Assembly (NCBI GenBank): GCA_023416455.1
Contig: JAEZHQ010000084.1
Coordinates: 1 to 5,348, forward strand
From: Pseudomonadota bacterium
GTDB taxonomy: Bacteria > Pseudomonadota > Alphaproteobacteria > Azospirillales > Azospirillaceae
DNA length: 5,348 nucleotides
Direction of reading: 5' to 3'
Positions 1 through 5,348 of this stretch are shown piece after piece; within the stretch, counting starts at the first letter, position 1; every line of letters begins with the position of its first letter. Below the pieces are notes generated by a model. The model searched no databases, was not told the DNA's origin, and saw only the letters and a list, made by a program, of their open reading frames with translations. The position numbers and the translations under genes are program-made.

Positions 1-2399
1 CGGCCGAGGGCGCCGGAGTCCAGGGCCGCCACCCAGGAGGTGTGGCCGGCCGCGTCGCCCTCGCGGCCCAGCACGTTGTGGTAGAGCCGGTCGACGAAGG
101 CCGGGCCGTCGGGCGCCCCGAAGCGGGCCACGAACTCGGGCGAGTCCATGAAGCGGCGGGCCATCTCGGTCATCTCCATCCCGACCGAGCGGGCGTAGGT
201 CCAGGCGGTCAGGCCCTGCCCGTCCGGGGTCCGGCCGAGCGCCGACTGGTAGAGCCGGTGGACGTCGAAGGCCGGGTCGGCCGGATCGACCACCAGCGTG
301 CCGTCGCTGGTCCGGATGCGCTCGATGCCCTGCAAGGTCATGGTGCCCGAGGGGGTCACCGCCACCACCCCCTCGGGCGTGTGCGCGACGCCGAGCGCGT
401 GGCGGGCCACCGGGACCGCCAGCGTGTCGATCCCCGGCGTGCCCTGGACCCGCTGGTCGCCCGGGGCCAGGGCGAGGACCCGGCCGGAAGCCTCGATCAG
501 GTGGGGGGCGGCGACCGACGGCGCGGCGGCGGGGGCCGTGTAGCCGCCCGGCCCCATCAGCGCGTAGGGCAGGGAATGGATGCCGAGGGCGGCGGCCGGC
601 GAGCCGGCCGACAGCGAATAGTCGCCCCGCGCGGGGTCGGCGAACAGGGGATCGCCGACCCGGTCGCCGCTCCCGTAGGGGCGGGTGTTGAAGACCAGGT
701 TGCCGGTGATGACCGGTCCGTTGGCGGTGAAGAGCTGCCAGTAGTCGTCGACGGGGACGGTCGCGTAGGCGATGTTCCCGGTGACCGCGTTGTCGCGGGG
801 CAGGCCGGCCGCCCCGGCCTTGGGGCCGCCCCATTCGATGCGGATCAGCTCCTCCTGGTCGGACCCCAGGATCCCGACGTTGTTGGAGACCCGGTTGTGG
901 TCGCCGCCATGGATGAAGACGCTGGCCCAGCCGGTGCCGCGGATGAAGTTGTCGGTGACGGCGACCCCGTTCACCTGGTCGTCCAGATAGATCCCGAAGC
1001 TCTTGTGCCCGGGCAGCCAGCGGCCGCCGGCGGCGGTGGCCAGCCCGGCGACGCCGTCGATCCAGTTGCCGTGGACGACGGCGCGGGTGTCGATGTCGGA
1101 GCGTCCCAGCATCTCGATGGCGGCGCTGTCGGCGGTCTCCAGCCCGGTGCGGGTGATCCGGTTGTAGGCGACCAGGTTCCCGACGTTGGCGTTGCCGGCG
1201 TTCCAGTCCTTGATCGAGATGCCGTAGCGCGGGCTGCCGTCGATGTCGTTGTGGATGAAGCGGTTGTCGTCGATGCCGTTGCCGCCGATGCCGGCCACGT
1301 CCTTCACGACCGCGCCGATGTCGTGGATGCTGTTGCCGGCGACCGTGTTGGCGTTGGAGCGGCCGGACAGGGTGATGCCGTTGGCGGCCAGATGCTCCAG
1401 CGTGTTGAGGTCGATCCGGTTGCCGGAGGAGCCGGCCAGCGTCAGCCCGGTGCCGACGTTGACGAAGCGGTTGGCGGTGACGTGGTTGCCGTCGGCCCCG
1501 GTCAGCACCACGGCGCTGCCGGACCACAGCGTGTCGGCGAAGGTCAGGCCGGACAGGGTGACCCCGTCCGCCCCGTCCAGCGCGACCAGGGTGGCGAGGC
1601 GGGGGACGACCACCGTCTGCCCGGCGAAGCCCCCAGGGTCGGCGGCCATCACGACGAGCCGCCCGTCCGCCGCCCGCCACGCGAACTCCCCGGGGGCGTC
1701 GATCAGCGCCGGGCTGTTCAGCAGCCGGTAGGTGCCGCCCGCGTCCACCGCGTACTGGGCGGCCTTCCCGAAGGTGATGGTGGCGGTGGCGAAGTCGATC
1801 CCCGTCACCTCCGCGATGCCGTCGGCCAGGCGGTCGCTGGCGAAGGTCTGGATCATCGTCCCGGCGGCGACGTCGCCCGGCCGGACGTCGCCGGGGTGGA
1901 AGCGGAGCGTCGTCTTGCTGCCGGCCGCCTCGGCGAACAGCCAGCCCGAGCGGTAGGGGTCGTCCGGGGTCCAGGCGCCCGACTGGGCCACCCGCTGGCG
2001 CACGCCGTCGACGATCAGGTCGAGGCCGCTCGGCCGGTCGAGCGCCGCCGAGAACAGGCCGTTCCCCTCGTCCCGGAAGGCGCCGACCGTCTCGCCGCCG
2101 CTCAGCACCGGCGTTTCGCCCGCGTAGTTGCGGAAGGTGACGCCGGCGTCGGCCGGGCCGAGGGTCAGGGGCTGCGACAGCCGGTAGGTGCCGCCGCGCA
2201 GGTAGGTCACCTCCAACTCGCCGGCGCGCATGGCGTCGCGCGCCCGCTCCAGGGTGGCGAAGGGGCCGTCGGTGCCGTCGGCGTTCGGGCTGGCCAGCCG
2301 CCCCGACCAGGAGTCCCGGCCGTCGGTCGCGACGAAATAGCCGGGCCGGTCCATCGGCCCGGCCGGTGCGGAGAAGACGGCGGAAGGGGAGGTCGTCAT
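1..2399 (-). CDS. Right-handed parallel beta-helix protein with C-terminal DUF4214 region, 3' end outside window
   Basis: The reverse strand reads open without a stop from an ATG at 2399 to the window edge (799 residues seen). Residues 21-57 form the entry motif of secreted beta-helix proteins (YFVATDGRDSWSG, then GPFATLERARDAM), and an LSGGETV element follows near residue 100. Residues about 278-580 carry at least ten N-x-V-x-x-N-x-[IVFL] type coils (for example NHVTANRF, NTVAGNSI, NLVAYNRI) plus GIYLDDQ at 469-475. The helix ends with DPLFADPARGDYSL near 583. Residues about 657-703 (IDTL to SDGTLVVD) resemble the linker that precedes DUF4214 in RTX-type exported proteins. Two LY-x4-LGR motifs at 716 and 772 mark DUF4214. 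There is no N-terminal signal peptide, so type I secretion by a C-terminal signal beyond the window is inferred. The fold suggests binding, cleaving or epimerising a polysaccharide, but the catalytic activity and substrate are unknown. An AGGA six bases before the ATG supports this start; M16 is an alternative. Confidence 0.85.
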   Translation of the reverse strand, partial: MTTSPSAVFSAPAGPMDRPGYFVATDGRDSWSGRLASPNADGTDGPFATLERARDAMRAGELEVTYLRGGTYRLSQPLTLGPADAGVTFRNYAGETPVLSGGETVGAFRDEGNGLFSAALDRPSGLDLIVDGVRQRVAQSGAWTPDDPYRSGWLFAEAAGSKTTLRFHPGDVRPGDVAAGTMIQTFASDRLADGIAEVTGIDFATATITFGKAAQYAVDAGGTYRLLNSPALIDAPGEFAWRAADGRLVVMAADPGGFAGQTVVVPRLATLVALDGADGVTLSGLTFADTLWSGSAVVLTGADGNHVTANRFVNVGTGLTLAGSSGNRIDLNTLEHLAANGITLSGRSNANTVAGNSIHDIGAVVKDVAGIGGNGIDDNRFIHNDIDGSPRYGISIKDWNAGNANVGNLVAYNRITRTGLETADSAAIEMLGRSDIDTRAVVHGNWIDGVAGLATAAGGRWLPGHKSFGIYLDDQVNGVAVTDNFIRGTGWASVFIHGGDHNRVSNNVGILGSDQEELIRIEWGGPKAGAAGLPRDNAVTGNIAYATVPVDDYWQLFTANGPVITGNLVFNTRPYGSGDRVGDPLFADPARGDYSLSAGSPAAALGIHSLPYALMGPGGYTAPAAAPSVAAPHLIEASGRVLALAPGDQRVQGTPGIDTLAVPVARHALGVAHTPEGVVAVTPSGTMTLQGIERIRTSDGTLVVDPADPAFDVHRLYQSALGRTPDGQGLTAWTYARSVGMEMTEMARRFMDSPEFVARFGAPDGPAFVDRLYHNVLGREGDAAGHTSWVAALDSGALG

Positions 2400-2405
2400 G
2401 GCCGG

Positions 2406-2409
2406 TCCT
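2406..2409 (-). promoter_or_regulatory. Ribosome binding site of the beta-helix gene
   Basis: On the reverse strand AGGA lies six bases before the ATG at 2399. The in-frame alternative ATG at 2354 has no purine-rich motif in front of it, so this site favours the longer start. Confidence 0.6.
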
Positions 2410-2559
2410 GGGGCGCCTGTGGTCGGGATCAGGCGGCGCAAGGGGGCCGGTCCTGACGGCGGCGGAGGATAGGCGGCGGCATCCGACGGAAGTTGGACGG
2501 AAAACGGGACAAATTTTATCTTTTCGGCCGCCGCCCCGGCCGGGCGTCCGCCTGCCAAG

Positions 2560-2598
2560 CAGGACTGAGGGACAGGACTGAGGGGCAGGACTGAGGGG
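2560..2598. repeat. Three tandem copies of a 13-bp repeat
   Basis: The unit CAGGACTGAGGGR is repeated three times end to end at 2560-2572, 2573-2585 and 2586-2598. The only difference is the last base (A, G, G). The array is flanked by similar GCCAAG and GGCAAG sequences. It is intergenic, so coding constraint does not explain it. It could be a slippage-prone simple tandem repeat or a set of stacked protein-binding sites; a 13-bp period does not match one helical turn. Presence is certain, function is unknown. Confidence 0.95.
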
Positions 2599-2612
2599 GC
2601 AAGCTTCAGGGG

Positions 2613-2622
2613 AAGGCGCCTT
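2613..2622. repeat. Short perfect palindrome AAGGCGCCTT
   Basis: A perfect 10-bp palindrome lies 14 bases after the tandem repeat. Flanking GG and TTCC extend it imperfectly. A second 6-bp arm, GCCTTC at 2630-2635, can pair with GAAGGC at 2612-2617. There is no following T-run, so it is not a rho-independent terminator. It could be an operator half of dimeric type, or chance in GC-rich DNA. Confidence 0.4.
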
Positions 2623-2635
2623 TTCCACGGCCTTC

Positions 2636-2652
2636 TTAACGTCTCGTAAACC
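2636..2652. promoter_or_regulatory. Candidate CtrA-like binding site
   Basis: The sequence TTAA, seven bases, TAAACC closely matches the full alphaproteobacterial CtrA site TTAA-N7-TTAA(C), with one base off in the second half. It lies about 165 bases before the rfbC start and in one of the few AT-rich stretches of the window. CtrA is a response regulator that controls motility, cell-cycle and envelope genes in this class. Assignment rests on the motif alone. Confidence 0.35.
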
Positions 2653-2664
2653 AAAATTTGCGAG
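2643..2664. repeat. Imperfect inverted repeat / potential RNA hairpin
   Basis: CTCGTAAA at 2643-2650 and TTTGCGAG at 2657-2664 are inverted copies matching at seven of eight positions around a CCAAAA loop. In RNA the mismatch becomes a U-G wobble, giving an eight-pair stem. It overlaps the right half of the CtrA-like motif. There is no T-run after it, so it is unlikely to be a terminator. It may be an operator or a leader hairpin. Confidence 0.5.
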
Positions 2665-2803
2665 TGGAGTCGGGTGGCGGCGACGGCGTTGAAAGCAAAG
2701 GCGGGAAACGTTACTCATGGCTGCTTTCCGCAGGACGGTCCGCGTCTTCGAATGTCCAGGCGCGCCCCGGAAGCCGAAAATGAACGTGCCGGATCCGATT
2801 GCC

Positions 2804-2809
2804 AGGGGG
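2804..2809 (+). promoter_or_regulatory. Ribosome binding site of rfbC
   Basis: AGGGGG lies eight bases before the GTG at 2818. It decides in favour of this start over the in-frame GTG at 2674 and ATG at 2752, which lack comparable sites. Confidence 0.65.
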
Positions 2810-2817
2810 TAACCGTT

Positions 2818-3399
2818 GTGCCTGTGACCGTAAGATCTCTGGAAATTCCGGAAGTAAAGATAATAACAACCGGCAGGTTCGGCGATGAGAGGGGCTTCTT
2901 CTCGGAAGTGTATTCGAGGAAGGCCTTTTTCGAGGCGGGCATCGAGATCGATTTCGTGCAGGACAACCATTCCTTTTCCGCCGAAAAGGGAACGGTGCGG
3001 GGGCTGCATTTTCAAACCCCGCCCTTTGCCCAGGACAAGCTGGTGCGCGTCGCGCGCGGGGCGATCCTCGACGTCGCCGTCGACCTCCGCGTGGGGTCCC
3101 CGACCTACGGCCGGCACGTCTCGGCCGTGGTCTCGGCGGCGGAGTGGAACCAGATCCTCGTGCCGGTCGGCTTCGCCCACGGGCTGGTGACCCTGGAGCC
3201 CGACACCGAGGTCATCTACAAGGTCAGCAACCTCTATTCGCCCGAGCACGACAAGGGCCTGCTGTGGAACGACCCGGCGCTCGCCATCGCCTGGCCCGTG
3301 ACCGGGGCCGAGGCCGTCCTGTCGGCCAAGGACCGCATTCAGCCGCGGCTCGCCGAGCTTCCGGCCTGCTTCCATTACCGGGCGGAGGGCGTGCGTTGA
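2818..3399 (+). CDS. rfbC: dTDP-4-dehydrorhamnose 3,5-epimerase
   Basis: RfbC/RmlC epimerises C3 and C5 of dTDP-4-keto-6-deoxyglucose to give dTDP-4-keto-L-rhamnose in the cytoplasm. It is a cupin-fold dimer that needs no cofactor. From the GTG at 2818 the protein has 193 residues, close to the usual 180-190. The family core is intact: FGDERGFFSE near residues 22-31, RGLHFQ with H64, K74 in QDK, GFAHG with H121, Y134 in VIYKVSN, and AKDR with D172. By comparison with characterised RmlC, H64-D172 should be the base dyad and Y134 the acid. Its stop overlaps the start of rfbB, showing one operon. The first 40 or so codons are unlike the rest, with AGA, AGG, ATA, GTA, TCT and ATT that are rare elsewhere in the window. 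Function is confident; the start is fairly confident, with a second in-frame GTG at 2824 also possible. Confidence 0.95.
   Translation: MPVTVRSLEIPEVKIITTGRFGDERGFFSEVYSRKAFFEAGIEIDFVQDNHSFSAEKGTVRGLHFQTPPFAQDKLVRVARGAILDVAVDLRVGSPTYGRHVSAVVSAAEWNQILVPVGFAHGLVTLEPDTEVIYKVSNLYSPEHDKGLLWNDPALAIAWPVTGAEAVLSAKDRIQPRLAELPACFHYRAEGVR
3384..3389 (+). promoter_or_regulatory. Ribosome binding site of rfbB inside rfbC
   Basis: GGAGGG lies six bases before the TTG at 3396, within the last codons of rfbC. This strong site supports the unusual TTG start. Confidence 0.75.
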
Positions 3400-4460
3400 A
3401 GGCGATCGTGACCGGCGGCGCCGGCTTCATCGGCTCGGCCGTGGTCCGCCTCCTGATCGGGGAGACCGACGCCGAGGTGGTCACCGTCGACAAGCTGACC
3501 TACGCGGGCAACCTCGCCTCGCTGGCCGGCGTCGCCCGCAGCCCGCGCCACCGCTTCGTCAGGGCCGACGTCTGCGACCGGCGCGCCATGGCCGACCTGT
3601 TCGCCGCCGTGCAGCCGGATCTGGTGATGCACCTGGCGGCGGAGAGCCACGTCGACCGCTCCATCGAGGGGCCGGCGGTCTTCATCGAGACCAACGTCGT
3701 CGGGACCTACGCCCTGCTGGAGGCGGCCCGCGCCTACTGGTCGGGGCTGCCGCCGGCCCGGCGCGACTCCTTCCGCTTCCACCATGTCTCGACCGACGAG
3801 GTCTACGGGTCGCTGGGCGCCGACGGGCTCTTCACCGAGACCACGCCCTACGCGCCCAACAGCCCCTATTCGGCGAGCAAGGCCTCCTCCGACCATCTGG
3901 TGCGCGCCTGGCACCACACCTACGGCCTGCCCACGCTGGTCACCAACTGCTCCAACAATTACGGCCCCTACCATTTCCCCGAGAAGCTGATCCCGCTGAT
4001 GATCCTCAACGGGCTGGAGGGCAAGCCGCTGCCCGTCTACGGCAGCGGGGAGAACGTGCGGGACTGGCTCTACGTCGAGGACCACGCGCAGGCCCTGTGG
4101 ACGGTGGCGACCACCGGCCGGGTCGGCGAGACCTACAACATCGGGGGCGAGGCGGAACGGCGCAACATCGACGTCGTGCGGCGGATCTGCGACCTGCTGG
4201 ACGAGCTGGTGCCGGGGGAGCGGCCGCGCCGCGAGCTGATCACCTTCGTCACCGACCGCCCGGGGCACGACGCGCGCTACGCCATGGACATCGCCAAGAT
4301 CGCCGGCGAGCTGGGCTGGCGGCCCTGCGAGACCTTCGAGAGCGGCCTGCGCAAGACGGTGGAGTGGTATCTGGAGAACCGGCCCTGGTGGGAGGACATC
4401 CGCAGCGGCCGTTACGCCGGCGAGCGACTCGGGCTGGCCGGTGCGGTGGAGCTGGCGTGA
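3396..4460 (+). CDS. rfbB: dTDP-glucose 4,6-dehydratase
   Basis: RfbB/RmlB is an NAD-dependent extended short-chain dehydrogenase that turns dTDP-glucose into dTDP-4-keto-6-deoxyglucose, the step before rfbC. The 354-residue product has the usual family length. Visible motifs are the Rossmann GxxGxxG (G7, G10, G13 in TGGAGFIG), DKLTYAGN after the second strand, HLAAESHVDRS, the catalytic TDEVYG with T133, D134 and E135, YxxxK with Y158 and K162, TNCSNNYGPYHFPEKLIP, and NVRDWLYVEDHAQA. TDE distinguishes the 4,6-dehydratases from UDP-glucose epimerases. The start is TTG, which shares two bases with the rfbC TGA stop; no ATG or GTG fits ahead of the nucleotide-binding loop. The stop overlaps the rfbD start by one base. 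Close packing implies translational coupling across the three genes. Confidence 0.97.
   Translation: MKAIVTGGAGFIGSAVVRLLIGETDAEVVTVDKLTYAGNLASLAGVARSPRHRFVRADVCDRRAMADLFAAVQPDLVMHLAAESHVDRSIEGPAVFIETNVVGTYALLEAARAYWSGLPPARRDSFRFHHVSTDEVYGSLGADGLFTETTPYAPNSPYSASKASSDHLVRAWHHTYGLPTLVTNCSNNYGPYHFPEKLIPLMILNGLEGKPLPVYGSGENVRDWLYVEDHAQALWTVATTGRVGETYNIGGEAERRNIDVVRRICDLLDELVPGERPRRELITFVTDRPGHDARYAMDIAKIAGELGWRPCETFESGLRKTVEWYLENRPWWEDIRSGRYAGERLGLAGAVELA
4448..4451 (+). promoter_or_regulatory. Ribosome binding site of rfbD inside rfbB
   Basis: GGAG lies eight bases before the ATG at 4460 and five before an in-frame GTG at 4457. Spacing slightly favours the ATG; the choice changes the protein by one residue only. 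Confidence 0.6.
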
Positions 4461-5348
4461 TGGCGCCGCTCCTGCTGACCGGCGGCAACGGCCAGCTCGG
4501 CCGGGAGGTGGCGCGGCGGGCCGGCGCCTTCGGCCTGTCCTGCCGCGCCCTCGGCCGCCGGGAACTGGACATCGCCGACCGCGACGCCGTGCTGCGCCTG
4601 GTCGCGGAACGGCGGCCGGCGGTCGTCGTCAACGCCGCGGCCTACACCGCGGTGGACGCCGCCGAGCGGGACGCCGCGGCGGCCTTCGCCGCCAACCGCG
4701 ACGGCCCGGCCCATCTGGCCGAGGCCTGCGCGGCCGCCGGCATCCCCCTCCTTCACCTCTCCACCGACTATGTCTTCGACGGCGCCAAGCCGGCCCCCTA
4801 CGGCGAGGACGATCCGGTGGCCCCGCTCGGCGTCTACGGCGCCAGCAAGCTGGCCGGGGAGGAGGCCGTCCGCCGCCTGTGCCGGCACCACGTCATCCTG
4901 CGCACCGCCTGGGTCTATGGGGTCGACGGCGGCAACTTCGTGAAGACCATGCTCCGACTCGGGCGCGAGCGGGCCGTCCTGCGGGTGGTGGACGACCAGC
5001 GCGGCTGTCCCACCTTCGCCGGCGACCTCGCCGACGCCGTCCTCGCGCTCGCCGCCCGGCTGGCGGCCGGGCGGGTGGGCGGCGACGGCTTCGGCACCTT
5101 CCACTGCGCCGGCCAGGGGGCGACCAGCTGGTGCGGCTTCGCGCGGCGCATCTTCGAGCTGGCGGCGCCGGCCCTGGACCGGGTGCCGGCGGTGGAGGCC
5201 ATCGCCACGGCGGACTATCCCACCCCCGCCCGGCGGCCGGCCAATTCGGTGCTCGACTGCGGCCGCCTGGCCCGGGTGCATGGGCTGGCCCTGCGCCCGT
5301 GGCCGGAGGCGCTCGCCGAGATGCTGGCCGCCCTGGCCGCCGCCCCGC
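4460..5348 (+). CDS. rfbD: dTDP-4-dehydrorhamnose reductase, 3' end outside window
   Basis: RfbD/RmlD reduces the 4-keto group of dTDP-4-keto-L-rhamnose with NAD(P)H, giving dTDP-L-rhamnose, the last pathway step. 296 residues are visible without a stop; the family is usually 290-300, so only a few residues should be missing. Motifs in order: TGGNGQLG with G8, G11 and G14 for the dinucleotide; ELDIADRDAV; NAAAYTAVDAAE; STDYVFDG with catalytic T102; YGASKLAGE with Y126 and K130 of the YxxxK pair; RTAWVYG; VVDDQRGCPTFAGDLAD; and RRPANSVLDC near the C-terminus, where family members commonly have RPxxSxLD. The ATG overlaps the rfbB TGA as TGATG, so it is read by coupled translation from the same message. 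The C-terminal end is rich in Ala and Leu, which is common in high-GC members. Function is confident. Confidence 0.95.
   Translation, partial: MAPLLLTGGNGQLGREVARRAGAFGLSCRALGRRELDIADRDAVLRLVAERRPAVVVNAAAYTAVDAAERDAAAAFAANRDGPAHLAEACAAAGIPLLHLSTDYVFDGAKPAPYGEDDPVAPLGVYGASKLAGEEAVRRLCRHHVILRTAWVYGVDGGNFVKTMLRLGRERAVLRVVDDQRGCPTFAGDLADAVLALAARLAAGRVGGDGFGTFHCAGQGATSWCGFARRIFELAAPALDRVPAVEAIATADYPTPARRPANSVLDCGRLARVHGLALRPWPEALAEMLAALAAAP

Larger units (their letters stand above)
2400..2817. other. Divergent intergenic region between the beta-helix gene and rfbC
   Basis: This 418-base gap must hold the promoters of both diverging genes. It is clearly richer in A and T than either flank, especially at 2500-2525 and 2635-2715. 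It contains a 13-bp triple repeat, a palindrome, a CtrA-like motif and a hairpin, all annotated separately. No convincing sigma-70 -35/-10 pair or sigma-54 -24/-12 pair was found by eye. The rfbC reading frame stays open upstream to a GTG at 2674 and an ATG at 2752, but that stretch has no rfbC family similarity and neither codon has a good ribosome binding site, so it is treated as non-coding leader. Confidence 0.8.

Noticed and set aside
42..2456. An 804-codon open frame on the plus strand
   Set aside because: It is antisense to the beta-helix gene. Its product is a low-complexity G/V/A/D/R-rich chain with no domain motifs, as expected for the opposite strand of GC-rich coding DNA, whereas the minus strand shows clear family motifs.
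2513..2518. TAAAAT on the minus strand as a -10 box for the beta-helix gene
   Set aside because: It matches five of six positions, but there is no recognisable -35 element in the GC-rich sequence 16-18 bases upstream.
2689..2717. TTGAAA followed 17 bases later by TACTCA as a sigma-70 promoter for rfbC
   Set aside because: The -10 matches the consensus at only two of six positions, so it is too weak to annotate.
2691..2728. 7-bp inverted repeat GAAAGCA / TGCTTTC
   Set aside because: The arms are short and 24 bases apart, so chance is a sufficient explanation.
2674..2817. N-terminal extension of rfbC to GTG 2674 or ATG 2752
   Set aside because: The added residues have no match to the family pattern, there is no good ribosome binding site, and the GTG at 2818 has AGGGGG eight bases ahead and gives the usual protein length.
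3144..3395. N-terminal extension of rfbB to an ATG at 3144
   Set aside because: It would lie wholly inside rfbC in another frame and give 84 residues of Arg/Ala/Gly-rich sequence ahead of the nucleotide-binding motif, which family members place at the N-terminus.
3375..4268. A 297-codon open frame on the minus strand across rfbB
   Set aside because: It is opposite a gene with complete catalytic motifs, and its product is rich in G, V, D and R with no recognisable domain.
4412..5281. A 289-codon open frame on the minus strand across rfbD
   Set aside because: It is antisense to a well-supported reductase and has only compositional, low-complexity protein sequence.

Overview
The window comes from a very GC-rich genome. 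Third codon positions are almost all G or C, and the codon use and gene content fit an alphaproteobacterium of the Azospirillum/Rhodospirillales type. That placement is inferred from composition, a CtrA-like motif and the DUF4214 protein, not from any marker gene. No RNA genes, insertion sequences, CRISPR arrays or phage genes are visible.

Layout: (1) Positions 1-2399, minus strand, hold one large open frame that runs off the left edge. 799 residues are visible. They form a right-handed parallel beta-helix protein (pectate-lyase-like fold) followed by a linker typical of RTX-type secreted proteins and a C-terminal DUF4214 region. (2) Positions 2400-2817 are a 418-base divergent intergenic region. 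It is less GC-rich than its surroundings and contains three perfectly phased copies of a 13-bp repeat, a short palindrome, a CtrA-like TTAA-N7-TAAA motif and an overlapping potential hairpin. (3) Positions 2818-5348, plus strand, hold three tightly coupled genes of dTDP-L-rhamnose synthesis in the order rfbC (3,5-epimerase), rfbB (4,6-dehydratase), rfbD (4-keto reductase). rfbD is cut by the right edge, probably within a few codons of its end. rfbA (glucose-1-phosphate thymidylyltransferase), the first enzyme of the pathway, is absent here and may lie just downstream.

The three rfb enzymes convert dTDP-glucose to dTDP-L-rhamnose, the donor for rhamnose in O-antigen, capsule or exopolysaccharide. 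The divergent beta-helix protein looks like an exported carbohydrate-active or surface protein, so the window probably lies at the edge of a surface-polysaccharide locus. The pathway itself is well known. The less ordinary parts are the uncharacterised beta-helix/DUF4214 protein, the structured intergenic region, a TTG start on rfbB, and a sharp codon-use shift near the start of rfbC. I see no evidence of a wholly new biological system.
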